NCBI RefSeq assembly: GCF_905220415.1
Contig: NC_059547.1
Coordinates: 4,104,501-4,168,500, forward strand
DNA: 64,000 bases
Direction of reading: 5' to 3'
Source: Colias croceus
Taxonomy: Eukaryota; Arthropoda; Insecta; Lepidoptera; Pieridae
The notes under the pieces were generated by a model, which saw only the letters and a list, made by a program, of their open reading frames with translations, was not told the DNA's origin and ran no database searches. Below are positions 14,521 to 24,844 of the stretch, one piece after another. Each line of letters opens with the position of its first letter. Position 1 is the first letter of the stretch. Position numbers and translations under genes: made by a program.

Positions 14521-14646
14521 TTTTTTTTTTTTTTTTTTAATCTTTATTTAATACGAGAGTTTGATCATACTTGATCATGTCACTCTCAAAAATAAAATCA
14601 AAACATAAAATAACAGATTATTCTAACAGTAAAACATAATAATTAT
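14521..14646 (-). other. LINE 3' UTR, hairpin and poly(A) tail
   Basis: On the minus strand the UTR holds GAGAGT (14582-14587) pairing with ACTCTC (14555-14560), enclosing two TGATCA palindromes in direct repeat. The poly(A) tail (14521-14538) follows. Hairpins in this position are recognised by the reverse transcriptase in several non-LTR families; that role is inferred here. Confidence 0.6.
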
Positions 14647-17600
14647 CTAACGTCTACTTAAACCTAAGGAAACAATTTTAATTAATTTTCTTGCTTCATT
14701 TGATGTCGGACAAGCTAAGATACTATTACAAAAGCCTAAATTGAACCGACAATCAAATAATTCCTTCCTCTCTTCTTCATTCCGGACACATTCCATCAAA
14801 ATATGATATGTATCTTCAATTATACCACAAAGGCTGCAATTAGGGGAATCCGACAATTTCATGAGATGTGCAAATCTATTTAATGGAATGTGTCCAGATC
14901 GTAACCTCAAGGCTAAAACAACTTCTTTCCTTCCCATATTGGCATTGTCAATCCAAGCGCACCTTGCTAATGTGTTCTGTATGGTCTTATACCAAACTCC
15001 CTTTGAGAGTGATCTTTCATCAAAATATTCTTTCCACAAGTTAACACAATCCTTTTTTACTTCATTAAGCAATTCAGTATAAAATGGTATAAATTGAGTT
15101 TGTTCTCCATATTCAAAAGCCTCTTGGGCTAGTTGATCCGCTTTTTCGTTACCGTCAATACCAATATGGGAAGGAATCCACTGCAAAACTACCTTTCTTT
15201 TATCTGTATTCAATTTACAAACCAAACTAAGGATCATGTAAGCTACCGGAAGGCCCCGGCGACCCGAGGTGCAAAGAGTCACATGCTGGAGCGCACTTCT
15301 TGAGTCTGTCAGTATAACATATCTTCCATCTCCTAACGAATCGACATACGATAAAGCCTCAGCTATAGCTAATAATTCTGCGTGCATAATGGACATATTT
15401 TTATTATTTATAGACAGCCTAATACACTCTTTATTACTTGAATTAAAAAATGCTACTCCAATACCACTCTCAGTCTTCGATGCATCTGTAAATATTTTTC
15501 CATAAGACCCATACGTTTGGTTTATAAACCGAATACTTACAAATTTAAGACTTAAAGGGTGATAGTAAGCTTTTGGTTTGTCTATTTTCTTTATATGTGG
15601 TATAATTAAATTACTTATATCAAGATTGCTTACCCAAGTTTCAAGTTGGAACTGTTCCATCTTAACACTCTTTATTACCGATACCGACTGTAATTTTTCG
15701 TGAATAGATAATAACAACGGCCTTCTTTTGTTTCTCCAATACCGATTACTTCCAACTTCAGCCAATTTATTAATTAACTCAATAGTCTTATTATTTGTAA
15801 ATGAATTACACTTTAACCAAAACTTACTTCCCAAATATCGACGTCGAATATACAATGGACTCAAATGGAGTTCGTTTTCCATAACGTGAATTGCCGTACT
15901 TTTTATAAAGCCTCCTATAATCCTCAAAAATATATTCTGTACCTTATCTAGTTTAGACAACTGTGACGTACTTCCACTATCATAGAGAAAGCTAGCATAG
16001 TCACATCTACTCCTAACTAGAGATAAATACAATCGTCTTAGATGTTTTGGATGGACTCCCCACCCTGCACCCTGAAGAGCTCTGAATATATTAGTGAACT
16101 TGAGCATCTTTTCTTTTACATAATCGATATGTTTTGACCATCTCAAGGATCTATCAAAACACACCCCTAAATATTTCACGTTATCAACTACTTCGAGTGC
16201 AGTCCCATCCACAGTTAACTTAACAACATCTCTCCTATAACCAGACTTAAACAGACACACTTTACTTTTAGCTACTGATACTGTTAATCCCAAATACTGA
16301 ATAAGAACTGAAAACTTATTTAAAGCTGCCTGTAATTCACTAACTGCCGTACCTATGCTACTATTAGTTACAAACATAACAAAATCATCCGCATACTGAG
16401 ATATTCCTAAAGTTCTAGATTGTAATTCTTTACACACGTTTATTGTTGCTACATTAAATAATAAAGGCGAAAGCGGGTCTCCCTGTGCGAGCCCTATGTT
16501 TGTGTATCTATAAAGGTCATTGTTAAAATTAATAACACGAAGTCTCCTATTCTGCAAAAAGTTCCATAAATAATTACATATTTTAGTTCCGGCTTTTACA
16601 TTTTCATCTAAAATTCTTAAGAGAGATGTAATATCCACGTTATTGTATGCATTTTCAATATCAATGAAACAAGCAATGGTTACGGAACCATTTGACAAAC
16701 CTATCTGAATTTGGGTGGTTAAATTAGAAAGACTATCTAAACAAGATTTCGTCCTCCTAAAACCAACAACACTATCATTAAACATGGAATGGTATTCAAG
16801 ATACCACTCGAGCCTATTCTTCAAGATGCAGTGAAAAAGTTTGCACAGGCAAGATATAAGAGAAATCGGTCTTACTGTAGTTTCGGAGTTTGAGTTCTTT
16901 TGGGCTTTTCGTATAGGAAAAATATTAATATTATGCCATTGTGATGGAACAAAGCCTTCACAAAAAAAGCGATTAAAAAGTTCAAGCAATATAACCTTCG
17001 CGTTATCAGGAAGATTTTTAACCATGGAATAGGATATTCCATCGTTACCCGGACAACTATCTTTAGATTTAATCGCATTTTCAAGTTCCTGTATCGTTAA
17101 AGGGGTTTCAATGTGTGAATTTGATGAGTAAAAATCTGGTTTCAAGTTACTGACATAATCAGGACATAGATTTTTTAATAAGGTATCAGCTGCTTTTCGG
17201 TCCACATAATATGTTGTTGGTCTACGAAAACCTTTAAGCCATCTCATTCTTTGCCACATTTCAGTTGAACTTATATTACTACTCAAGTCAGAACAAAATT
17301 TTTGCCAGGATTCACATTTTGCTTGGCGCATAAGCTTTTGACTTACTGCAACAGCATTTTTGTACTTATCAAAATTAAGAGGAGTAGGATTTCTGCGAAA
17401 ACATCCCAATGCTAAACGGCGTTCTGCCACTGCCTTAGATAATGTGGCACTCCAGTAAGGTTTGGGTTTAAAATTGCGGCTTGGATCTAAATTAATTTTA
17501 TAATTTGGAATATGAAGATCAGCTGATATATCAATAAATTTAACAAAATTGTTGTAATCATTTTGTAAGCTATTTGTAAATTTGAACTCAACAAATAAGT

Positions 17601-18357
17601 CTTTTAGACAATTTTTATACATAGGCCAGTTAGCTTTTTTATAATTTCTGCGATAAATATTATTAAATGAATAATTTACAAAGCCAGAAGAGAGTTTAAT
17701 TACGTAATGATCACTACCTAAAGATTCATTGAGAACGTTCCACGTGAAATGCATTGCAATATCCGACGTCGACAAAGCTAAATCTGGAGACGATTGCTGC
17801 AAAATTTCATCAACCATTCTGAAACGAGTCGGTCTACCATCATTCAACGTAACAAGATTTTTTTCACAGCAGGCGTCAAAAATATTATTACCTCTACGAT
17901 CAGTTTTATAAGACCAAGTACTATGATGTCCATTCATATCACCTAAAATGAGTGCATTACTTCCTTCCCGTGACAACAATTCCATCCAATCATGTAAATC
18001 AGTATTTACAGATGAAGGACAGTACACCGACACGATATTTTTCAAAAATGAACAGTTAAAAAGACTTACTTGTAAAATTTGAATACCTTCATTAGAAATA
18101 GAAGTAGGCCTCACGCTTGCCTTAATCGACTTATGAGTCAGAATGGCTACCCCCCCATAACCATCACTTCGATCACAACGAAATATATTGTAATCTTTAA
18201 TATGAATCACTTCATCCGGCTCCAACCACGTTTCATTTAATACTGCAATATGAATGTTTTCTTGGGTAAGCAAACTTTCTAATAGAACAATCTTAGGTTT
18301 TAAGCTTTGACAATTCCATTGAATAATGTTTAATTTTAAATAACAGATTTTATCCAT
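14647..18357 (-). CDS. LINE ORF2: endonuclease, reverse transcriptase and RNase H polyprotein
   Basis: This 1236-residue protein starts at the ATG at 18357; the frame stays open slightly upstream, but only from a GTG. Domains in order: an exonuclease-endonuclease-phosphatase type endonuclease (about residues 10-230), with IIQWNC, NETW, GDMNGHHSTW and GSDHY; a reverse transcriptase (about 430-720), with VRPISLIS, AQGDPLSPLLFN and the catalytic YADD near residue 655; RNase H (about 950-1090), with FTDAS, MHAELLAI, LTDSRSA, WIPSHIG and NEKADQLA, so the D-E-D-D set is intact; and a C-terminal zinc finger CSLC...H....C near 1172. The protein would nick target DNA and copy the element RNA in the nucleus by target-primed reverse transcription. 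No stop or frameshift interrupts it. Its ATG overlaps the ORF1 stop, suggesting coupled translation. Confidence 0.95.
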   Translation of the reverse strand: MDKICYLKLNIIQWNCQSLKPKIVLLESLLTQENIHIAVLNETWLEPDEVIHIKDYNIFRCDRSDGYGGVAILTHKSIKASVRPTSISNEGIQILQVSLFNCSFLKNIVSVYCPSSVNTDLHDWMELLSREGSNALILGDMNGHHSTWSYKTDRRGNNIFDACCEKNLVTLNDGRPTRFRMVDEILQQSSPDLALSTSDIAMHFTWNVLNESLGSDHYVIKLSSGFVNYSFNNIYRRNYKKANWPMYKNCLKDLFVEFKFTNSLQNDYNNFVKFIDISADLHIPNYKINLDPSRNFKPKPYWSATLSKAVAERRLALGCFRRNPTPLNFDKYKNAVAVSQKLMRQAKCESWQKFCSDLSSNISSTEMWQRMRWLKGFRRPTTYYVDRKAADTLLKNLCPDYVSNLKPDFYSSNSHIETPLTIQELENAIKSKDSCPGNDGISYSMVKNLPDNAKVILLELFNRFFCEGFVPSQWHNINIFPIRKAQKNSNSETTVRPISLISCLCKLFHCILKNRLEWYLEYHSMFNDSVVGFRRTKSCLDSLSNLTTQIQIGLSNGSVTIACFIDIENAYNNVDITSLLRILDENVKAGTKICNYLWNFLQNRRLRVINFNNDLYRYTNIGLAQGDPLSPLLFNVATINVCKELQSRTLGISQYADDFVMFVTNSSIGTAVSELQAALNKFSVLIQYLGLTVSVAKSKVCLFKSGYRRDVVKLTVDGTALEVVDNVKYLGVCFDRSLRWSKHIDYVKEKMLKFTNIFRALQGAGWGVHPKHLRRLYLSLVRSRCDYASFLYDSGSTSQLSKLDKVQNIFLRIIGGFIKSTAIHVMENELHLSPLYIRRRYLGSKFWLKCNSFTNNKTIELINKLAEVGSNRYWRNKRRPLLLSIHEKLQSVSVIKSVKMEQFQLETWVSNLDISNLIIPHIKKIDKPKAYYHPLSLKFVSIRFINQTYGSYGKIFTDASKTESGIGVAFFNSSNKECIRLSINNKNMSIMHAELLAIAEALSYVDSLGDGRYVILTDSRSALQHVTLCTSGRRGLPVAYMILSLVCKLNTDKRKVVLQWIPSHIGIDGNEKADQLAQEAFEYGEQTQFIPFYTELLNEVKKDCVNLWKEYFDERSLSKGVWYKTIQNTLARCAWIDNANMGRKEVVLALRLRSGHIPLNRFAHLMKLSDSPNCSLCGIIEDTYHILMECVRNEEERKELFDCRFNLGFCNSILACPTSNEARKLIKIVSLGLSRR

Positions 18358-19819
18358 TGCTAAACTTAAATACACTATCTACAATGTTCTTAACTAACGG
18401 CCAATCTGATATGTTCTCTACCATCAAAAGTATAATCCATTCAATGCATGTTTGTATCAATTTACTTATTTTAGCTTGCCAACTAAGTTTATTCAAAAAT
18501 ACTATATCTTTCAGCTTCAATAACAACTCGCTAAAGTTAATTCTATCACTAGATGCCGCCGGCTGATCTTTTGGTTTTTCGTCTTTAATCTCTTGCTCCG
18601 ATGCCGATGATGAAAAATCCCAATCCAATACCGAATTCTTTTGAAAATTATTTCTGGTTTTTATTCTTCTCTTTTTAGGTACAGCTTTCTCTTGTTTTTG
18701 TTCGTGAATTTCAACTTTTGTTTTAACAATATCGGCATATGAAGGAGTATTGTCGGAAACTTTAATCGGCGTTGGAAATATATTAGAATTTAAATCAGGT
18801 GGAGGATCTTCAGATTCTTTTTCGGGTTCAATCGCTGTTTCGGGTGCAACGTAAAGCGTGAGAGCTTTTCTATAAGTGCAACTAAAATCTGCCATTATGT
18901 CACGTATTTTATGTTCTTTAATATACATCGGACAAGTTTTAGAAAGCGCCATATGCTTACCACCGCAATTAATGCATTTGAACTCCATTGTGTCGCAATT
19001 GGCGTGATATCCACCGCATTTAGGGCACACTACTTTCGACGACGGGCATCTTTTGATCGTGTGACCTAGTCTCCAACATTTTCGGCACTGTGAAACCGAG
19101 TGTACGTATTTTTCTACGTCTACCCTCAAACCGTCTACATAAACGCAGGGGGGTCTATACGATCCTTTAAAACATAAACGAATGGTCTCGCAAGGTTCCC
19201 AATTGTCTCCTTCTCTCCGCCTACATCTTTGAACAGACACTAACTGGGCCGGGTAATCACATTGTACTCGACTCTTTATTTCTTCATCATTTAGTTTCAA
19301 TTCAACATTTCGTATCACTCCATATGTATAGCTAACTTCCATGGCCTGTTGTACTTTAAAACCCTTTTCTTGTAGGTACGTTGATGATAATATTTTATCA
19401 GCATGGGAATTTTCGGTAAATTCAATGCGAATACGATATGGATTCAGATATTTTATTCTTATTACATTAGATATATTAAGCTCTTTAAACAACTTAGCCA
19501 GTTCGAATTGCTTCGGCATTTTATCTGGGTGGGATACATAGACTTCAATTTTCTCATTATTAGTATTTCTCTGCTTTTTTTCCTTCCCTTTTACAACTTG
19601 CCACTCATTTTCATCCTTTTCTCTCTCCCTTTTCCTCTCTCGTCGAACTCCCATAATACCATCATCTTCGATATCATCAGATTTTTTACAAAGTTCTATA
19701 GCCGTCTCCATAATTTCGTCCCGCAAAATATCACTATCATTACCATCAATAAAGTCTTTCCTAGAAACCGTCTCTTCATATTCACTCGCACACACACTGT
19801 TACTGTCCGCATGCGACAT
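18350..19819 (-). CDS. LINE ORF1: zinc-knuckle nucleic-acid-binding (Gag-like) protein
   Basis: This 489-residue protein starts at the ATG at 19819 (MSHADSNSV). The frame is open 40 codons further upstream but only from a TTG, so I prefer the ATG and a leader of about 128 nt. The N-terminal part is acidic and then strongly basic (RRERKREREKDE). Residues about 90-235 form an RRM-like region. Three zinc knuckles follow: C245-x2-C-x4-H-x4-C258 (CRKCWRLGHTIKRC), then two variants, CPKCGGYHANC and CINCGGKHMALSKTC, to about residue 296. The C-terminal third is charged and probably disordered. ORF1 proteins of this type coat the element RNA and form the ribonucleoprotein that returns to the nucleus. 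The last codons overlap ORF2 in ATGGATAA. Confidence 0.9.
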   Translation of the reverse strand: MSHADSNSVCASEYEETVSRKDFIDGNDSDILRDEIMETAIELCKKSDDIEDDGIMGVRRERKREREKDENEWQVVKGKEKKQRNTNNEKIEVYVSHPDKMPKQFELAKLFKELNISNVIRIKYLNPYRIRIEFTENSHADKILSSTYLQEKGFKVQQAMEVSYTYGVIRNVELKLNDEEIKSRVQCDYPAQLVSVQRCRRREGDNWEPCETIRLCFKGSYRPPCVYVDGLRVDVEKYVHSVSQCRKCWRLGHTIKRCPSSKVVCPKCGGYHANCDTMEFKCINCGGKHMALSKTCPMYIKEHKIRDIMADFSCTYRKALTLYVAPETAIEPEKESEDPPPDLNSNIFPTPIKVSDNTPSYADIVKTKVEIHEQKQEKAVPKKRRIKTRNNFQKNSVLDWDFSSSASEQEIKDEKPKDQPAASSDRINFSELLLKLKDIVFLNKLSWQAKISKLIQTCIEWIILLMVENISDWPLVKNIVDSVFKFSNG

Positions 19820-19947
19820 GCTGGCGCCGTGCGCTGTGCACCGTCGCGCTCGAGCGCGTCCGAGTTTATAAACAAAGGCAAAAACAAAATAATATCCCGC
19901 AAAGAAAACTAGACGCGACCACTCGCACGAACGCCGCAACGAGACTC
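19820..19947 (-). promoter_or_regulatory. LINE 5' leader and likely internal promoter
   Basis: A GC-rich leader of 128 nt lies between the target-site duplication and the ORF1 ATG. It begins GAGTCTCGTTGCGGCGTTCG on the minus strand. Full-length elements of this class carry an internal RNA polymerase II promoter here; no individual motif was identified with confidence. Confidence 0.5.
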
Positions 19948-19962
19948 AATTTAGCGATATTT
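19948..19962. repeat. Target-site duplication, copy 2
   Basis: AATTTAGCGATATTT, identical to 14506-14520. It marks the 5' end of the retrotransposon, showing that the copy is not 5'-truncated relative to its own ORF1. Confidence 0.9.
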
Positions 19963-20212
19963 GTAAAAGTTTTTAAGAGTCAGGTATTAAAATGTTACTA
20001 TGGTTAAACAGCATACTCAAATTTCGTACAAATCACAAATCACTTCCGATTTCATTATCCATGTTCATAACCAGTTTGACTTCCACTTGACCCAGCTGAT
20101 TGTTTTCACCAATCCTAATAGATACTTTTCAAATTTTTACATATCCATGGTTGACTCAGCATGATCCTTTCTCTCGATGACTAATAAAATCAGCAGGTAT
20201 TTGATAACGCGA

Positions 20213-20300
20213 GACACGCGGCTTGTCGGAAGGTGTGCGCGCGCGCCTGCTTCTCGCACCCGCGCGCACACGTGCCGGCTAATGCCAATTAACACGTGTT
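20213..20300. promoter_or_regulatory. CG-repeat hairpin with two E-boxes
   Basis: The arms gtgtgcgcgcg (20233-20243) and cgcgcgcacac (20261-20271) form an inverted repeat of alternating purine and pyrimidine. Perfect CACGTG sites sit at 20269-20274 and 20293-20298, the second inside AACACGTGTT. The patch contrasts with the AT-rich surroundings and looks like a regulatory element, possibly with Z-DNA potential. It lies just beyond the 5' end of the LINE but outside its target-site duplication, so it belongs to the host sequence. Confidence 0.35.
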
Positions 20301-22104
20301 GCTACAGATTAACTCATTAAAGTAATTTCGCTTTAATTAAACGATTTTTTTTCATCTATCCACAGATGCCTTGGCAATAGGCTCATTATACCTACTTTAT
20401 GGAATTCATGGAGCTTTTTATCATCGTTTTTATATAACATATTTTGTTAAAAAATACATTAATCTGTATTTTTATCAAATAATTAAAAAATTACTATAGT
20501 ACTCTGTGCTGAGGAAAAATCACCTGACTTCAATTTCATGCCAATATATCCTCAACATTCAGTGGATACGTCATAGTTTCAGCGGCATGTTTAATTGATC
20601 AGCGCATGTAGCGCGACGGATTTTAATATATTCTGATGAACTGGAAAATTCTAGAACAAACAAAAACTAAATATTATCTTAAAACTACATAATATTCTGT
20701 TAATCAAGTTACATTAAAATATAATAAGCAATTTTACAATAATCTGCAGCCTTAGATTACAATATATGCATCAATGTAGAATGGTAGTCTATATTGATAC
20801 TATGTATGAATAAATTCATGGAAATGCAATACATTAAAAAGAATTAAAACAAAATAAATACACATGTAAAAATTATTTCTTTACACAAGTAAGTTAAAGT
20901 TGATTGAAGGATTTCTAGAGCTACTGATTTTATTCGTTTTAATTTATTTATTAACCGCGATTCATATTAAGAAAAGTCGAGAAAAGTTTGTCCTCGCATA
21001 TAATACCGAAGTGATGGCTTACTATAAATAAACCTATTTCTAATCTTCATTAATATTAAGAATAAAATAGCAGACGCAGTAGGGGCACTAAAAAAGAACA
21101 TCCTGGAACAGAGTTAATCAAAGTAACAATATCTCAAGGATATTTAGGATCATAAAACAAACAATCACACAATACTTAAGATTGAATTGCCCTTGATCAG
21201 TAAATTATATTAAAGGTGCTCGTTAAAAATACATCAAGTTTACTTTATCAGTTAAACACGATATTGAGACACGATAAAACTTTGTACCACATATTACTTT
21301 TATAGTATTGAAATCAAGCTGCGAATGATTCAGAGAAGTTTATTTGTCATAATATCAATTGATAGAATGAGGTTTGTATATATCATTCTTGAGTGTTTGA
21401 TGAATTACATGCGTATTGCGTATTATTTTTGTGCGCGATGTTGCTGTGATATGACTGTCTTATACATATTTCGAAGTGTAATTAATCGATAATTTGCACT
21501 AGGTATCGACTGCAACAAAATCATAAAACATTTTGCAACCGCACGTTTGTCATTGGTTGTATGCAAATACCTATGGAACGTTAAAACAGACATGTGCATG
21601 TTTTTACCTATTTTCCCACAATTATTATAATTTTCTCACATTTGTTAAGTAGGGTACTAGAACAAAACATGTGGGACAGAACGACAATTTAAACTAAACC
21701 ATAAAAGTAACTGTTAAACTTCACATATTTATTTAACACTTACCAAGTAAAAGTGAAGGTTACGTTGAGCATGTCTACCCTTAATTAAATAAAGGCGTTG
21801 TTAACATCTTGTCAATTGATACGAGTATACATATAAAGTGAACAACAAAAAATTTAGGAATTTTTAAAGCTTTTCGTACGTGCGACTCAACAATTACTAG
21901 CTGCTCATAACAATAATTCATTAACATTTTACTTTGTAGTATAAATTACTTATTTTGTTATCAAGCGACGGACTAGGGAACAAAAGGACTATTTTATATT
22001 AGTAGAATAGGTTACTTGAGTCATATAACATACATATTTGACTAAAAGTTTTAATGGACTTATTTGATTATAAGTAGAATTCTGTAACAGCCTTATACTA
22101 AATA
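20301..22104. other. Intergenic or intronic DNA, nothing recognised
   Basis: AT-rich sequence with no long reading frame, no clear repeat boundary and no convincing splice pair. Confidence 0.5.
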
Positions 22105-22640
22105 CTCAAACTCAAACTCAAACATTTATTTATTCAATTAGACTTCTTCGAGAAGCACTTTTGAAACGTCAATACATATTTTTAACATTTACCACCGATT
22201 CGGAAAGCAGTATATCTATGGAGAAGAATCGGCAAGAAACTCCATAGTTGCTCTTTTAAATCATTTCAGTATTACAATTTAATTTTACAAAATATGTAAG
22301 TAACTGTACGTATATATTATCATAGTATGCCAAAGAACTGTCCTGTGGTTTTTACGCGACAACCCTCCATGGGTTTTTATCTTCCATATATTCCTTAATG
22401 CTGTAATAGGCTCTCTGAACTATTTTACATAATATAATATAGACGTTTTTTACATAATTCTTAAATTTAGCACTACTAAACTCTTTAATACTATGAGGAA
22501 TTTTGTTGTAAAAAAGTATACCTTGGTCCATTTAATGAATTTTTAACTTTAGCTAACCGGTAAAATGGCATTTCAATTTTATTTCTGTTCCTTGTGCCAT
22601 AACAGTGTCTTATCTCCTTGATAGGACGAATCAATTACGA
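22105..22640 (-). mobile_element. 5'-truncated, decayed LINE tail (CR1/Jockey type)
   Basis: On the minus strand this fragment encodes the C-terminal end of a non-LTR reverse transcriptase: GTRNRNKIEMPFYRLAK, then after a frameshift FYNKIPHSIKEFSSAKFK and AYYSIKEYMEDKNPWRVVA followed by a stop at 22352-22354. A non-coding 3' UTR leads to a (TTTGAG)n tail, seen on the plus strand as ctcaaactcaaactcaaa at 22105-22122. The endonuclease and catalytic reverse-transcriptase parts are absent and the frame is broken, so the copy is dead. The tail type and the AYYSIKEYM motif fit CR1/Jockey-like elements; the exact clade is uncertain. Confidence 0.75.
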
Positions 22641-24093
22641 AACTATAAATGAAATTTAATATAATTACTTACATTGAAAATGACAATTATCCAAATAATA
22701 TCAAGCTTACTCATTTGCCTTGCCTCAATTGATAATATCACAAAAAATGTAGTAATTTTATTTTGGGAATTGTATGTTGGTTAAATTCATGTTACGGAAA
22801 CGGGTTGTTTTTAATTTCAAGTAAATTCTACAGAAGCATGCAAAGTAGGTAAACTAAAATTTAAAATAATTATCATCAACATTATTACGTTTTAGGTTGA
22901 GCTCTCGTGAGTCACCCGTAAAAAGCATATATGGGTGACAGTCCAATTTAACAATTGAGGAAGTCCCAATAAGCACTTTAGCTTAGTTCCAAACTAATAC
23001 GACGCTGGCCTGTTAGAAGATATAAGTGTGTCATGAGATCATGCACAAAAATCGGTCACTTTCAATTCGAAACTAATTAATGTTTAACCGGTACCAAGAA
23101 TAAGATATCATCTTCATACATTATTGATTACATTTACAACCTATTCATAATTATATTAAATTATAGTTGGAAGAGTTTTTATATTTTATATTCAAACATT
23201 TTATTAACATTTCAGATCGAAGCAATTTCACAAATAAGTCGATTAACAAAAATATGATATTAGAGCTTAGAGATTAAATAAGTTATACCAGTGCGTGTAT
23301 CATGTGTTTTTCCATTTTACTTATATTGTTTTAACAGTATGATTTGAAAGAAAATTCTTGCAATACAAACGTACTTTTGTTTGATTCATTAACGAAAAGC
23401 AAAAGAGGAAAAGTAAATATGCATTTATTATTTATATATAGCTCTAGTGTGATTATAAATTAAGGTTATTTAATATAATATACGAGGTAAAATTCCAGCT
23501 AAATTGATACCATTCTGCTGTAACAAAATAATCAATGCTATCGCAATCGCGGCCGTTCATAATGCATTATTTCATTATGTGGAGAATTATAAAGTGTGAC
23601 CACGAGGGAATATTGAAAGTTGTAACAGTTTTACTAGAAAGGATTACTCTCTGACCTTTAGAATAATGCTTAACGAAGTCAAGTCTAATAAATTAATTTA
23701 ATATACTTTCTCGATGAATACTGGGTACTTTTTTGTTAAAATATATTACGTAGCAACACCACACAAAAAGTGCATCCATATCATCTCATTTATGGCAATC
23801 GATTGCTCATTCTTATTGAGTAATATTTGTAGTTTATTTGTTAGTTTGTTTGTCGGTCTTTTACGTCGCAGTATAGTGATTTTATAGTAGGTAATCGTCA
23901 TTCTTGTGTTAAGAGATAGTTAGGAGGCTGGTAGCATCCACTTTTTAGTGCGGTGAAACATCATTTAGTTTGGAATTTTATTTGACCATTGGAAAAAAAG
24001 GCTAGGAGAACTGTGTGTTGTTTAAATATTTATATGGTATAAGTATGCCACGAACATATACAATTCAATAAGGTTGCATATTTTATTTCAATA
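22641..24093. other. Intergenic or intronic DNA, nothing recognised
   Basis: AT-rich; only very short open frames and no recognised repeat. Confidence 0.45.
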
Positions 24094-24205
24094 CTAGCTG
24101 TGCCGCGCGGTTTCACCCACGTGGCTCCGCTCCTGTTGGTCTTAGCGTGATAATATATAGCCTATATTACTCGAATATATAGCCTATATTATCAAACAAT
24201 CAAAT
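24094..24205 (-). mobile_element. Truncated Helitron-like repeat, family B
   Basis: It begins on the plus strand with CTAG (24094-24097), then tgtgccgcgcggtttcaccc and gctccgctcctgttggtctt. This matches the 3' half of the copy at 63153-63355 and stops within the 'atatatagcctata' stretch, which is partly duplicated. The 5' TC end is missing. Confidence 0.65.
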
Positions 24206-24782
24206 ATAGTTTTCCTCTTTATAATATTATATAGTGTAGATAAACTAAATAAATCAGTGCTATTCAACGTTTACGATTAGACTTTATTAACATTAAAAAA
24301 ACAACACTACAGTCTACAGATTGATATTAGCCATTTAACGCAATTGTATGCTAGCAACAACAGTGATATAAATCAATTGATACAACCACTTCCTCCCGTT
24401 GACCGCCTCATAACGATTAGAGAACTTCCGTTAACAGCTCTGAGGAAAATAATATATTAAACTGTTTAGATCACAAGATATACGATGCACTAACTAGTCA
24501 CATCAATGATAAAAAAACTCGACAATAAGCGCGTCAAAAAGAATATATGTTAAATAAAAACTAAAATCACGCTTGAATAAGATGAACTCGTGAAATTATT
24601 GTATTGCCGATATTTGATACGTTTACAAAGTTTGAATTAAATTTGTCTGTTTATAGTTGGTCGAAACTAGAAACTAAAAATAGTCTAATGAAGTCGATTA
24701 CATACAAAAGGCAACAAGTTCACATTAATTAAATAAATACTATTCTCACCCTTTACTTTTCGTCCGCCGATATTTTTTTTAC

Positions 24783-24844
24783 CTGCCCAAGAATTTTGTT
24801 TACAAATTTTACAATTTTCCAGTGGATGCGTGAAGTTGGCCTTT
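24783..24844 (-). other. Exon-like segment (minus strand)
   Basis: A pyrimidine-rich tract ending TTTTTTTAG precedes 62 nt that end GGGCAG/GTAAAA, a good acceptor and donor pair. The open frame includes THPLENCKICKQNSWAG with one CxxC. I do not recognise it and see no partner exons, so it may be chance in AT-rich DNA. Confidence 0.15.

Larger units (their letters stand above)
14506..19962 (-). mobile_element. Full-length non-LTR retrotransposon, I group, with target-site duplication
   Basis: The element spans 14521-19947 (about 5.4 kb) and runs on the minus strand. It is flanked by identical 15-bp copies of AATTTAGCGATATTT at 14506-14520 and 19948-19962. Its 3' end is a run of 18 or more T on the plus strand, that is a poly(A) tail. 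From 5' to 3' it has a GC-rich leader of about 130 nt, ORF1 with zinc knuckles, ORF2 with endonuclease, reverse transcriptase and RNase H, and a 3' UTR of about 110 nt. An RNase H domain together with an apurinic-like endonuclease and three ORF1 zinc knuckles points to the I group (I, Nimb, Loner and relatives); the clade is not resolved. The perfect duplication, long A-tail and two uninterrupted ORFs imply recent insertion and possible activity. Confidence 0.93.

Noticed and set aside
19403..19912. 169-codon plus-strand frame
   Set aside because: It is antisense to LINE ORF1, whose zinc knuckles establish the true strand.
18350..19939. ORF1 start at 19939
   Set aside because: That codon is TTG and lies only eight bases from the element end; the ATG at 19819 leaves a realistic leader.
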